The notes below the pieces were generated by a model. The model was not told the origin of the DNA and searched no databases. It was given only the letters and a program-made list of their open reading frames with translations. The translations under genes and the position numbers were made by a program. A DNA stretch of 64,000 nt, from assembly GCA_947449765.1 (NCBI GenBank), contig CANFSP010000005.1:1-64000 (forward strand), given 5' to 3'. Source of the DNA: Actinomycetota bacterium (lineage in GTDB: Bacteria > Actinomycetota > Actinomycetes > Actinomycetales > Microbacteriaceae). Shown piece after piece: positions 8,217 to 17,340 of the stretch (positions within the stretch are counted from its first letter, which is position 1; each line of letters starts with the position of its first letter).

Positions 8217-9146
8217 CTAAAGCTTTATGCTCACGCCCCAGCGGGCCTGAAATTCATCCTCGGGCTCTAACCAGATGAGGTCGTCACCAGAGTTGAAGGC
8301 GTTGGGCGCTGCGGTCGAGGGTTCGATGGCGGCAGCGTAAACAGGCGATCCATCTGCCGAAGGAAAAAAGGAGGGCGTGAATATGACGACGTGCTTAAAT
8401 GTCGAATCTTGCCAGACGTCCAGACCTCGACCGTCAGGTGTTGTGAGGTAGACGTGCGAGTTTCCGTCGGAGCCTAACGGCAGGTCGGTGAAGTCCTCGT
8501 CGAGGCATCTGTCACCTACCCTGAAGCCGTCTCGAAGATCACACTCGGTTCCTGCCGTGGGTCGCCTTGAGACGGGGATTTGCCGATCATCAACCACGGT
8601 CTGAGTACCCGCGTGGGAATAGACCGTTAACTCGCTCGTCGCGACGTCCGAAAACTTGAAATAGGGATGCGCACCGGTGGCATAGGGCGCGGCTTCGCCG
8701 GATCTGTTGATCGCGCGATGAGTCGCGGTGAGCCCGCTTTCGCTCAACTCATATTTCACCCACGTGTCCACGTGAAACGGATAACCCGTGCTGGGCTCAA
8801 TGGTTGCACGCAGGGTTACGGCTGAGCCAGTCTTCTCCTCGGCTACATAAGCGTGATCGAGAAGTAGCCCGTGATTGGCGTTCTGTTGCTCGGCGATGTT
8901 GATGGGGTTGTGAAGCTGCTCGCCGCGATATGCCCACATCCCTCCGTCGAGGCGATTGACCCACGGAGCCATGATGGCACCGGCACACAACGGCTTGACC
9001 TGGTCTTCGCGATAGGGCTCAACCAGTTCAATCTCGTCAATCTCAAAGACACGCAGTGACGCGCCCACCTGGGCGATAACTGCCCGCAACTCCCCCTGCG
9101 ACGAGGAAAAACTCAGAGCGTATTGCTCTCCCGAAGCAGCTACCAC
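8217..9146 (-). CDS. Aldose 1-epimerase family protein
   Basis: A 309-residue galactose-mutarotase-like beta-sandwich protein. Key blocks are APWVNRLDGG (arginine of the substrate pocket), NANHGLLLDHAY (first catalytic-type His), TGAHPYFK (second His) and a C-terminal WLEPEDEF with the glutamate. The start is GTG. It is the last gene of the sugar ABC operon, 12 bp after the ATPase gene, so it probably interconverts anomers of the imported sugar in the cytosol. Confidence 0.9.
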   Translation of the reverse strand: MVAASGEQYALSFSSSQGELRAVIAQVGASLRVFEIDEIELVEPYREDQVKPLCAGAIMAPWVNRLDGGMWAYRGEQLHNPINIAEQQNANHGLLLDHAYVAEEKTGSAVTLRATIEPSTGYPFHVDTWVKYELSESGLTATHRAINRSGEAAPYATGAHPYFKFSDVATSELTVYSHAGTQTVVDDRQIPVSRRPTAGTECDLRDGFRVGDRCLDEDFTDLPLGSDGNSHVYLTTPDGRGLDVWQDSTFKHVVIFTPSFFPSADGSPVYAAAIEPSTAAPNAFNSGDDLIWLEPEDEFQARWGVSIKL

Positions 9147-9158
9147 AATAAGGCGGAT

Positions 9159-9932
9159 CTATTCTTTGTCGGCGGGCAGAGTGGTAATCGTCCCCGTGAT
9201 CATTCCCACCAGCGTGTCGCCATTGAACTGCGAGGTCGGAGCATCCTTAACAATCTTGCCCAGACGAAGCACCACGATGCGATCTGTCACTTCAAGAACA
9301 TGTGGCAGGGTGTGCGAAATAAAGATGACGCCCAAGCCTTTTTTCTTAGCAGATTTGATGACTTCAAGAACCTCACCGGCTTGACGGGCACCTAGGTGGT
9401 TGGTCGGTTCGTCGAGGATAATCACCTTTCGAGCCCACGCGACTGCTCGCCCGATGGCTACGGCCTGGCGTTGTCCACCCGAAAGCTGCGAAACTGCGCG
9501 ATTGGATGCCGGTACCGCGATTCCGACGGCCTCGAGATCCTGGTGAGCTTCTTGCTCCATCTCTTTGCGTGCGAGAAATCCCATCTTGCCGAAGATGCCC
9601 TTGACGAACTTCTCGCGACCGAGGAAAACATTTTGAGAGACAGTGAGGTGCGGTGCCAAGCCGCTCTCTTGATACAGCGTCTCAATTCCAGCTTCAAGCG
9701 CCTGACGTGGCGAGTGCCAACGCACCTCTTCACCGTCAAGGTAGATGTGTCCGCCATCGGGATTGTGTGCTCCGGAAAGAACCTTGACAAGGGTTGACTT
9801 TCCGGCGCCATTGTCGCCAACGAGACCGATGACCTCTCCGGCATGCAGCTTCAGGCTTGCTCCGTCGAGAGCCACGACCGAACCGTAACGCTTCGATACG
9901 TCTTTAACTTCGTAAATTACTTTTCCAGTCAT
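9159..9932 (-). CDS. Sugar ABC transporter ATP-binding protein
   Basis: A 257-residue single ABC domain of the carbohydrate-uptake CUT2 class (FrcA-like), not the double-domain RbsA form. Walker A GDNGAGKST, signature LSGGQRQAV and Walker B VIILDEPTNHLG are all intact. Its start codon shares one base with the permease stop at 9932. It would energise import by the permease and binding protein encoded just upstream. Confidence 0.95.
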   Translation of the reverse strand: MTGKVIYEVKDVSKRYGSVVALDGASLKLHAGEVIGLVGDNGAGKSTLVKVLSGAHNPDGGHIYLDGEEVRWHSPRQALEAGIETLYQESGLAPHLTVSQNVFLGREKFVKGIFGKMGFLARKEMEQEAHQDLEAVGIAVPASNRAVSQLSGGQRQAVAIGRAVAWARKVIILDEPTNHLGARQAGEVLEVIKSAKKKGLGVIFISHTLPHVLEVTDRIVVLRLGKIVKDAPTSQFNGDTLVGMITGTITTLPADKE

Positions 9933-10984
9933 TAGCGCACACCATTCTTCTTCTGGAGAGTCTGAACCGCTACCGCGCCGGCAATAAGAACTGCGACGAC
10001 AATCTGCTTCCAGTCAGTAGCGACACCGATCATGAGCAGACCGCTCTGAACGGTGATGAGGATGAGCGTTCCGATGACCGTACCCCACATGCGGCCAATA
10101 CCGCCCATGAGGGATGCGCCACCGATGACTGTCGCGGCAATGGCATAGAGCTCCATTCCGGTTCCTGATGTGGGTGAACCTCCACCCAATCGGACGTATG
10201 CGTAGAATCCAGCAAGTCCCGAAAGGGCTCCTCCAACGAGATAAATCTTCGTGGTGTGTCGAGCGATGCTAATACCCGCTGCACGTGCGGCAAAAACGTT
10301 CGAGCCAATCGCATACGTGTACAGGCCAAAACGGGCCTTGTGCAGGAACAAGCCGACAACGAGCGTCACCAAAGCCATGAGGATCACAAGTGGCGAGAAA
10401 AGCCCAGTGTCAAAAACTTTGGGATCTAGCCCGGGAATTCGAAGCGGGTTAATCAGCGAAAAGTCTGTCGGACCCTGCAGTGGCATTCCGCCCGAGATGA
10501 TGATTGCCATACCGGCTGCCGCACCAAAGGTGGCCAGCGTGGCAATAAAGGGAACAATTTTCAAGATATTGATCAGCACCGAGTTGACTGCACCCACGAG
10601 GAGTCCGGTAAGCACGGCAACGAGGGCAGCGAGTGCGAGAGCAGGCCACGCATCAACGCCGGTTGTTTTGGAAGTGAGGTGTAAGCCATTCACCAGTACC
10701 CATCCAGCGGTCACTGTCGAGAGGCTCAGGGTGGCACCGACCGAGAGGTCGATGCCACCACTGATAACCACCAGGGTTTCGGCAACGGCAAGCAGGATGT
10801 ATGCACCCCAGTCCGTGAGAATCGTGCTGCCCACACTCGTGCTCAGGAAAGTGCCTCCTGAGAGCGAGGTGAAGACAACGATCAGGATGAGAAGCACCAA
10901 TACCAGCAACGCTGTTTGGTTCCTCGTAAATCCTTGAATGCGCTCCCGGAACGAGATGCTCTGCTTGCCGTCAACCATGGTCAA
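9932..10984 (-). CDS. Sugar ABC transporter permease (RbsC/FrcC-like)
   Basis: A 350-residue polytopic membrane protein of the BPD_transp_2 family. Typical CUT2 motifs are ISGGIDLSVGATLSLS near residue 75 and the late ATVIGGASLMGGIGRMWGTV. It probably forms a homodimeric channel with the adjacent ATPase and the periplasmic-type binding lipoprotein (gap 23 bp). Confidence 0.95.
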   Translation of the reverse strand: MTMVDGKQSISFRERIQGFTRNQTALLVLVLLILIVVFTSLSGGTFLSTSVGSTILTDWGAYILLAVAETLVVISGGIDLSVGATLSLSTVTAGWVLVNGLHLTSKTTGVDAWPALALAALVAVLTGLLVGAVNSVLINILKIVPFIATLATFGAAAGMAIIISGGMPLQGPTDFSLINPLRIPGLDPKVFDTGLFSPLVILMALVTLVVGLFLHKARFGLYTYAIGSNVFAARAAGISIARHTTKIYLVGGALSGLAGFYAYVRLGGGSPTSGTGMELYAIAATVIGGASLMGGIGRMWGTVIGTLILITVQSGLLMIGVATDWKQIVVAVLIAGAVAVQTLQKKNGVR

Positions 10985-11007
10985 AACCCTGTTTCTGATG
11001 CGAGGTG

Positions 11008-11991
11008 TTAGTTAGCTACGTAAGTGTACTTCTTGAGGTCAGCAGCCGAAGTGTTGGCGTCAAGAGTTACGTTCGCGATGACAACATCACGCTGTGCGGG
11101 TGACTTCTTGTTCTTGATGTAGTCAACCAGGGTCTTGATGGCGAGACGAGCCTCAGCAGCAGGGTCCTGAGCAATCAGTGCGGTGAAAACACCACTCTGG
11201 ATGAGCTCAACGTTTGCTGGGTAAGCGTCGTAACCAACGAGAGCGATCTTGCCGGTCAGGTTCTTAGCCTGAAGTGCTGCGGCAGCACCTGAAGCGTTCG
11301 TTCCATCGATTGCGAAGATACCGGCGAGGTTCGGGTACTTGGTGAGCCAGTTCTCAACGTTCGAGGCGGCAGTCTGCGGGTTCGAAGCCGAGTAAGCAAC
11401 GTCCTGGATGGTGATTCCCGGGTACTTAGCCGCGATTGCAGCCTTGAAGCCATCGAGACGAGCAACGTTGGTGGTTGCGGTGGCCGAGGTCAAACCGACG
11501 ACGACGTCGTAGGTCTTGCCGTCGGTGTAACCGATCTTGGCTGCGATAGCGTCAGCGGCTTTTGCGCCACCATCGCCGTTGTCTCCGGTGATGAAGGTGA
11601 CAACCTTCGAGAGGTCAGTCACGTGCGTGTCAACGTTGGCAACAGCGATACCTGCTGCGATTGCCTTGTCGTTCGCTGCCTGCAGACCGTCAGGATCGGT
11701 AGGAATGAGCACGAGGCCGTCGGGCTTCTGAGCAATGATGTTCTCAACGATGGGAACCTCGGTTGCGACGTCGTAGTGCGAGGGGTCACCCTGCCAGATG
11801 AGGGTAACGCCCTCTGCCTTTGCTTCTTCTTCAGCGCCAACCTTCATGGCCTGGAAGAACGGGTCCGACTCAGCACCCATTACGAAGGCAATTTTGATTG
11901 GCTGGTTTGACGCGCCTGCACAACCAGATGCCGCGAGCGCAATGGCCCCGACAATGCTGATTGCAGCGGCGATCTTGATAGAACGCTTCAT
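11008..11991 (-). CDS. Sugar ABC transporter substrate-binding lipoprotein
   Basis: A 327-residue type I periplasmic binding protein (ribose/fructose-binding-like). Translation most likely starts at 11991: an AGGAGAG Shine-Dalgarno precedes it and the product begins with a clean lipoprotein signal (Cys24 in AASGCAG). An upstream in-frame start would add a non-signal extension. Sugar-binding loops such as IPTDPDGL, ITGDNGDGG and IFAIDGTNASGAA are recognisable. It is the first gene of the operon and downstream of a LacI-type operator. Confidence 0.94.
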   Translation of the reverse strand: MKRSIKIAAAISIVGAIALAASGCAGASNQPIKIAFVMGAESDPFFQAMKVGAEEEAKAEGVTLIWQGDPSHYDVATEVPIVENIIAQKPDGLVLIPTDPDGLQAANDKAIAAGIAVANVDTHVTDLSKVVTFITGDNGDGGAKAADAIAAKIGYTDGKTYDVVVGLTSATATTNVARLDGFKAAIAAKYPGITIQDVAYSASNPQTAASNVENWLTKYPNLAGIFAIDGTNASGAAAALQAKNLTGKIALVGYDAYPANVELIQSGVFTALIAQDPAAEARLAIKTLVDYIKNKKSPAQRDVVIANVTLDANTSAADLKKYTYVAN

Positions 11992-12068
11992 GTGCTTTTC
12001 TCTCCTTGATGTTGAGCAACGACGCGGCCAAAACATCAGGAGCGTCATTGCACAGTATTTTTCACATT

Positions 12069-12088
12069 TTGCGAGAACGCTCTCGCAA
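12069..12088. promoter_or_regulatory. LacI-family operator
   Basis: TTGCGAGAACGCTCTCGCAA is a near-perfect 20-bp palindrome with the central CG typical of LacI-family sites. It lies 78 bp upstream of the binding-protein start and about 100 bp upstream of the divergent lacI-type gene, so it can control either or both. A direct repeat of CAATAACG (12136-12143, 12147-12154) nearer the regulator is a weaker second candidate. Confidence 0.8.
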
Positions 12089-12189
12089 TTTTCACCATTG
12101 TAACCAGATGTGGTCACAAGTGCGCAACCCGGAGTCAATAACGTTTCAATAACGGACGCGAGAATCCGAATGTACGAGACAATAAAAGT

Positions 12190-13236
12190 GTGAGTAAGCC
12201 GACCATCAACGACGTCGCCACTGCCGCCGGAGTCTCACGTGCGACCGCATCCCGAGCCCTCGCGGGTTATGGCCGAGTCTCCGAATCAACCGTTTCGCGG
12301 GTACAGTCAGCGGCACACAAGATTGGCTATCAGCCCAATGAAATTGCGCGCTCTATGCGTGCGGGTAAAACGCGCACCATCGGGCTTGTTATCATCGCAA
12401 ACTTTACGAACGTCTTCTTTGATCGCGCGACCAAAGTGATTGTCGATACGGCCCGTGACCTTGGTTACCAGGTGCTCATTTACAACACGAATGAAGATGT
12501 GAGGCTCGAGCGAGAAGCAATCGAGACGCTCACTCAGAAGCGTGTCGACGGCCTCATCGTTGTTCCGTCAACGGACGAAGGTCACGAACATCTCATCGCG
12601 CTGACCAAAATGTCAACGCCATTGGTCATCATTGACCGCCAGCTTTCGGGAGTTTCAGCGACCACAATCACGACCAACGATTCCATGTCGTGTGAGGCAG
12701 CAGTTGACGAGGCGGTTTCTCAGGGACATCAGCGCATGGGGTTCCTCATTGCCACGCCTACCGTGACCGGCTTCCAAAGCGCCACGCCGGTGCTACAGAA
12801 CTCGGCGATCGAATCCCGTGTGCGAGGATTCGTCGCTGGCACAAGCAAGTACAAGCACGTTCGAGCTGAATGGCTTTTTTCAGAGGAATCTCCCGAGGTA
12901 GCCCTAGCTGCTGTTCGCAATTTGCTCGACTCAGAGAATGCTCCGACCATCCTCTTCACCAGCAACAACGACATGGTGCTCGCGGCGTTGAAAGTCACTG
13001 GCGAACGCGGGCTCACTCTGGGAAAAGATATTTCCTTAGTTACCGTCGATGATTCGCCGTGGCTCGACGCTATCGTTCCCGGCATCACGTCTATCCAACG
13101 CCCGGTGGACCAGCTCGCCGAATTGGCCGTGCGTAAACTCGCCGAACAAATGGAAGAAAAGAAATTTGTGGTTGAGGATATCCAGCTCCCGACGAAACTG
13201 ATCACGCGCGGATCGATTGCACAGCTGAACGAGTAG
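12190..13236 (+). CDS. LacI-family transcriptional regulator
   Basis: A 348-residue repressor. The N-terminal helix-turn-helix (INDVATAAGVSRATASRAL, residues 5-23) and hinge helix are followed by a periplasmic-binding-like effector domain. The start is GTG with little leader, so it may be leaderless. It is divergent from the sugar ABC operon and is the obvious ligand for the palindrome at 12069-12088. The inducer is presumably the transported sugar or its derivative. Confidence 0.94.
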   Translation: MSKPTINDVATAAGVSRATASRALAGYGRVSESTVSRVQSAAHKIGYQPNEIARSMRAGKTRTIGLVIIANFTNVFFDRATKVIVDTARDLGYQVLIYNTNEDVRLEREAIETLTQKRVDGLIVVPSTDEGHEHLIALTKMSTPLVIIDRQLSGVSATTITTNDSMSCEAAVDEAVSQGHQRMGFLIATPTVTGFQSATPVLQNSAIESRVRGFVAGTSKYKHVRAEWLFSEESPEVALAAVRNLLDSENAPTILFTSNNDMVLAALKVTGERGLTLGKDISLVTVDDSPWLDAIVPGITSIQRPVDQLAELAVRKLAEQMEEKKFVVEDIQLPTKLITRGSIAQLNE

Positions 13237-13316
13237 CAATCGCCGTGTGAACAGTTGCGGTAGCCAGCGCCTTGTCGACAACCATCGTGCTGAACGCGCC
13301 AAGTACAGTCGGGGGT

Positions 13317-13646
13317 ATGACGCGATCTCAACGAACTCGGTTTGCCGTGTACCTCCTCCTCTCCATCGCCGGCCTCGTGAGTGCCTGGGTACTCAACGCA
13401 CTGGCCATCATGCGCGGTGAAAACTATGCGAACGCGTGGTTCGGCACCGCGGTCGACTGGGTACTTTCAGCCGACTTTCTCGTGGTCGCCCTCGCCGTGG
13501 TGACCTTCATGGTCATCGAATCACGGCGCATCGGCATGCGGTTCGTGTGGGTGTACATCGTGCTCTCCGGCGTGACCGCAATGGCCTTTACCGTTCCACT
13601 CTTTCTCGCCATGCGAGAGCGCCACCTTGCCCTTACGACGAAGTAG
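13317..13646 (+). CDS. DUF2834-type membrane protein
   Basis: A small membrane protein of 109 residues with three predicted helices, resembling DUF2834 proteins (pattern GENYANAWFGTAVDWVLSAD). The ATG at 13317 was chosen over an upstream in-frame ATG because the extra residues are not membrane-like. The function of the family is unknown. It converges on the MpaB-like gene with a short overlap. Confidence 0.75.
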   Translation: MTRSQRTRFAVYLLLSIAGLVSAWVLNALAIMRGENYANAWFGTAVDWVLSADFLVVALAVVTFMVIESRRIGMRFVWVYIVLSGVTAMAFTVPLFLAMRERHLALTTK

Positions 13647-14568
13647 GCCAGGCTCCGATTCGCTCGAGGCGCGCGAGGGCGGCATCCTCAATCGGACTTT
13701 CTGGTCCGACGGCAGCACGCATGAGGCGCAGAGTCAGTCGCGTTGCTCCGACAATCAGCCATCGAGGTTTAGCACGCAACCCGAGCATGGTGCGAAATTC
13801 AGGTCGTATGGAGACGACGGCAGCGTCGAAGAGAAGACGATAGATCGGTCGAGCAAGAATCGGCAAGGGCGGACGACGGATGAAGTTGACGACCAGACGG
13901 GTTGACTCAGACGAGGTCAGCACGCCGCGATCCCTCAGATCATCGATGATTGCGTCGACCTCGCTCACCGTGGTCGGCGCCGCGTCGAGACCCAGCGGGG
14001 TGACGGATGCTGCCCACTGAGCCACGTAATTGTCGGCGCCAGAACTGGCCCTACCCGGCGGAATCGGTGCGCCCGCATAAAGTTGGTGGGCAACGAGAAA
14101 CGATTCCATGAAGGCAACGTGTACCCAGAGAAGAAACTCGGGATCGGCGGCACGGTAGGGGCGAACATCCCCATCCCCCGTGTCAAACTTGCCGGTGACG
14201 TGCTTGTGTAGGCGATTAACTCGCTCGGCTTCGCGGAGAACTTCGGGGGTGCTTGCAAATGTGGTGACAGTCAGCCAGCGAATGGTTCCGGCAAGACGAC
14301 CGAGAGGATCCGTCTCGTAGCGCGAGTGATCGCGCACACCGGCCAGTGCTGCCGGGTGGAGGGCTTGCATGAGCAGCGCACGAATGCCGCCAACGAGCGT
14401 GCCGAAGTCTCGATGAATGACCCACGGCGCATCGGTCGGCAGAAAGTAACCGACCTGGTCGCCTCGAGCCACCACGTCGAGCCACGGTGGCGTGCCATCG
14501 GGCGCTCCCGAGAGCAAGCGACGAAATGATCGCGAAAATCGCTCCTGAAAGGCCGTGTTACGTGTCAT
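13633..14568 (-). CDS. Oxygenase MpaB family (DUF2236) protein
   Basis: A 311-residue protein with the HRDFGTLVGGIRALLMQALHPAALAGV region and HSRYETDPLGR motif of the DUF2236/MpaB family. Some members are heme-dependent latex-clearing-type oxygenases, but most are uncharacterised. The internal start at 14568 (MTRNTAF) was chosen because the longer reading frame runs into the region upstream of the divergent thiol oxidoreductase. Confidence 0.82.
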   Translation of the reverse strand: MTRNTAFQERFSRSFRRLLSGAPDGTPPWLDVVARGDQVGYFLPTDAPWVIHRDFGTLVGGIRALLMQALHPAALAGVRDHSRYETDPLGRLAGTIRWLTVTTFASTPEVLREAERVNRLHKHVTGKFDTGDGDVRPYRAADPEFLLWVHVAFMESFLVAHQLYAGAPIPPGRASSGADNYVAQWAASVTPLGLDAAPTTVSEVDAIIDDLRDRGVLTSSESTRLVVNFIRRPPLPILARPIYRLLFDAAVVSIRPEFRTMLGLRAKPRWLIVGATRLTLRLMRAAVGPESPIEDAALARLERIGAWPTSS

Positions 14569-14642
14569 TTCTATTAGCCTACGGGCACGGCTTCGTGGTT
14601 TTGTCCTCGAGCACCCCCTACCCGGCATGGTTGACTGGAGGC

Positions 14643-15026
14643 ATGATCACGCTTGTCTTCGATGGAGGCTGCGGTTTCTGCAGCAGCATGGCACGGCATT
14701 TCGAGGAGCGATCTCGCGTGCCGCTTTCCATCGCGGCATGGCAACTCACGAATCTGAGTGCGCTGGGGTTAACTGCGGAGCAGGCATCCGCTCAGGCTTT
14801 CCTCGTCACTCCTGACGGCACATTCGGCGGGGCGGAGTGTTTCGCCGAGTTGATGCGAATCCAGGGTGACCCTTTACACCGACTCATCGCCTGGGGGATG
14901 CGCCTGCCTGGGCTGCGAAAACTCGCTGCATGGGGATACCGGCTGGTCGCCAAGAATCGGCACCGCCTTCCGGGAGGTACGCCCTCGTGCGAAATTTCAG
15001 AGTCTGCTGACCAAACTACGAAATAA
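14643..15026 (+). CDS. DCC-family thiol-disulfide oxidoreductase (DUF393)
   Basis: A 127-residue protein starting ITLVFDGGCGFC, with CxxC at residues 10-13. This is the defining motif of DUF393/DCC proteins, which have a thioredoxin-like fold. The ATG at 14643 places the motif at the very N-terminus, as in the family. The physiological partner is unknown. Confidence 0.88.
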   Translation: MITLVFDGGCGFCSSMARHFEERSRVPLSIAAWQLTNLSALGLTAEQASAQAFLVTPDGTFGGAECFAELMRIQGDPLHRLIAWGMRLPGLRKLAAWGYRLVAKNRHRLPGGTPSCEISESADQTTK

Positions 15027-15090
15027 TTCAATGAGACATGTCGACCTGCTCATTCCTGCAGGTTAACTCGCTAATAAAGGGGTAATAACT

Positions 15091-16038
15091 ATGAAAAACG
15101 TCTGGCGATACGGAGTGGGTAGCGCAGCGGTGCTTGGTCTCATGGGGCTCGCCACAAGTCCCGCGTTGGCCGTAACCGGTCCATCTCTTCCCGACGGAGA
15201 CAAACTGTACGTCATCGAGTGCGACTCGAGCGATGCTGTTCCACTGCAGTTGTTCGGGCTCGACCCTGAAACCGGTTCGACAACCGAGCTGGGAACCGGA
15301 TCAGGTGGTGTGACCAACTGCGGTTATCAAGGTGCACAGATGCCAGACACGGATTGGTTTTACTACTTCGACGGGGGGTCACACCTACAGCGTGTCGACC
15401 TCACGACTGGAGAAAACGAAACCATCGGGTCATTCACACTTGACGGGTCTCTGTACTACAACGCCGCCTCAATGACGATCGGTCCAGACGGCACCGCTTA
15501 CGTCTTCGCCTACGATGACATGTACACGGTTGATCTCGAGACGGCAGAACTCACCTACCTCAGCTCACCCAACATCTACGACCTAGACTCCGGCTATCCG
15601 TATGCGTTTACCTACGACTACATCACCGAGAAGTTCTACACCGTCGAGACCGGGGCAGGCAAGCTCTACGAGGTTGACCCCCAAACGGGCACGTTGACCG
15701 AACTCGGCGCGAACCCCGACTTTTACGTGTATTCCATGTCGTTTGACGCCAACGGAGACATGTGGCTCAACGGTGACGGCGACCACGTCTCGAAGGTTTC
15801 AATTGCTGACTTCCCCAACAGTGCTGCCTGGCAGGACAGCCCGGATATCTCGGTTGACAGTGGAACGCTTTACTCCGAGTCGCTCTGGGTTGACCTCAAA
15901 GAACCCGAGGCATTGCCCAGCGGCGGACAAGAAGAGCTCGCCGCCACGGGACTTCCTGTCGCCGGCTACCTTGCCTTGGCGAGTGCGCTCGTGACAGCAG
16001 GTGCTGTGCTACTCGTGACGAGAAAACGTAACGCCTAA
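15091..16038 (+). CDS. Secreted propeller-like surface protein with LAxTG sorting signal
   Basis: A 315-residue protein with a Sec signal peptide (cleavage after SPALA), a body of repeated LYxxDPxTGxxTEL and DGTAYVF blades suggesting a beta-propeller, and a C-terminal LAATG followed by a hydrophobic helix and RKR. LAxTG is the motif of class E sortases of actinobacteria, so covalent wall anchoring is inferred. It is highly acidic and Tyr-rich. A convergent gene encodes a similar protein. No function recognised. Confidence 0.8.
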   Translation: MKNVWRYGVGSAAVLGLMGLATSPALAVTGPSLPDGDKLYVIECDSSDAVPLQLFGLDPETGSTTELGTGSGGVTNCGYQGAQMPDTDWFYYFDGGSHLQRVDLTTGENETIGSFTLDGSLYYNAASMTIGPDGTAYVFAYDDMYTVDLETAELTYLSSPNIYDLDSGYPYAFTYDYITEKFYTVETGAGKLYEVDPQTGTLTELGANPDFYVYSMSFDANGDMWLNGDGDHVSKVSIADFPNSAAWQDSPDISVDSGTLYSESLWVDLKEPEALPSGGQEELAATGLPVAGYLALASALVTAGAVLLVTRKRNA

Positions 16039-16061
16039 CCGAATCTGGCGTGCCACAAACG

Positions 16062-16101
16062 TGTGGGTCTGTTCCCGACGGAACAGACCCACAGTTTTTT
16101 T
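16062..16101. terminator. Rho-independent terminator
   Basis: A 14-bp perfect stem (16062-16075 with 16080-16093) with a 4-base loop is followed by a run of seven T. It terminates the upstream surface-protein gene; the reverse orientation has fewer T residues for the convergent gene. Confidence 0.95.
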
Positions 16102-16165
16102 AATGCGACGTGTGCTCGCACCCCTGCACCTAGTTCGGTGCAACACGAGCGAATAGTGCCGTTCG

Positions 16166-17152
16166 CTAGGAGTGGCGTCGGCGACGAATCAGCATGAGGG
16201 CGAGCAGACCGACCACAACAAGTCCAACTCCGGCGAGCGCTGCCGAGATAACGACGCTCTGGTTCAGACCTGTGTTGGAGAGCTGAGGAGCCTTCGCTTC
16301 TTCAGTAATGGTGACGGTCGACTTTCCCACGAAGGTGGGACCGAAAAGCCCAGAACTAGAGTCCCCACCGATTGAGGTATCTCCTTGCAGGGTGTAGTCA
16401 GAATCACCTGCGCGCCAGGAGTAGAGCTGATAAGGAGATGAGTTGTTGTTGGTGAACCACAAAGTACCCTGCGAATCGAACTTGAGGTCGTAGACATCGT
16501 TCAAGGTGGTGCTGACGAGCTGCGTTGACGCACCCGAGGCGCTGTCAATCTGCACCAGAGTTCCGTCGTCGTGGAGTCCGTACCATTGCCCATCGGGGGA
16601 CACCGTGAACCCGAACAGGCTCGTGTCGATATCCACTCGGTCCGAGAGAGCACCTGTTGCGAGATTCAGCTTCCAAACGGAATCCAGCCAGGGACCACCG
16701 GAATTATCGTCCCATTCTCCATAGATGAGGGCGTTGCCGGCGGCATCGATATTCAGACCGAAGCAGTCAAATGGCTCCTCTGCACCTTTAACTTGTACCC
16801 GTGCTGCGGGTGCACCGCCAAGCACATCAACCTGGTCAAGGTAGCAAAAGTCATCGCCATTCGTTTGATCAACAAAAACCAAATAGGCCTTGTTATCCAT
16901 GGGGTTGAGAGCGCCGGCCGGGAAAAACCCACCCGTTGAGGGATTGAGCTGGAGGTCGAGAAGGGTCATCTCGCCCGATGCGGTGGTCTCGTAGATGCCG
17001 GAACCCTCCGTATCGATGATGTACAGCGAGTCAGTTGCCGCAAGCGTATAGGGCGTTGCGGGTGCGACCGCCCACGCGGCGCCTCCGCCAGCAAACACGC
17101 TTGAGGCAAGAAGACCGGTAACGACCGCAGATGACAGCAAGATTTTCTTCAT
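16166..17152 (-). CDS. Secreted propeller-like surface protein with LSNTG sorting-like signal
   Basis: A 328-residue exported protein (signal peptide ending near AAWA) with repeats such as DLKFDSQGTLWFTNN and FTVSPDGQWYGL, again propeller-like. The C-terminus has LSNTG, a membrane helix and RRRRHS, which is a sortase-type sorting signal although the fourth-position consensus is loose. It converges with the similar protein across the terminator at 16062-16101. No function recognised. Confidence 0.8.
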   Translation of the reverse strand: MKKILLSSAVVTGLLASSVFAGGGAAWAVAPATPYTLAATDSLYIIDTEGSGIYETTASGEMTLLDLQLNPSTGGFFPAGALNPMDNKAYLVFVDQTNGDDFCYLDQVDVLGGAPAARVQVKGAEEPFDCFGLNIDAAGNALIYGEWDDNSGGPWLDSVWKLNLATGALSDRVDIDTSLFGFTVSPDGQWYGLHDDGTLVQIDSASGASTQLVSTTLNDVYDLKFDSQGTLWFTNNNSSPYQLYSWRAGDSDYTLQGDTSIGGDSSSGLFGPTFVGKSTVTITEEAKAPQLSNTGLNQSVVISAALAGVGLVVVGLLALMLIRRRRHS

Positions 17153-17340
17153 GGCTCGAGCCTACTGCTCGTCTCCTCAGAAAACCCCACCCCACGTGCC
17201 ATGTGGGTGCATGGACAGAGCCCGCGTTCACTCGACTTTCACTCACTGAGAGATACACGTAGCCTGAGGGAGGTGGCGCATGAGATTCGCGACCACTTCG
17301 TGAGTTCGCGCATCCATGCCTCGACAAAAAGGATTGACAC

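Noticed and set aside
13633-13646. Frameshift between DUF2834 and MpaB-like genes
   Set aside because: They are on opposite strands and simply overlap at their 3' ends.
16102-16165. Second terminator between the surface protein genes
   Set aside because: No stem with T-run beyond the one at 16062-16101.
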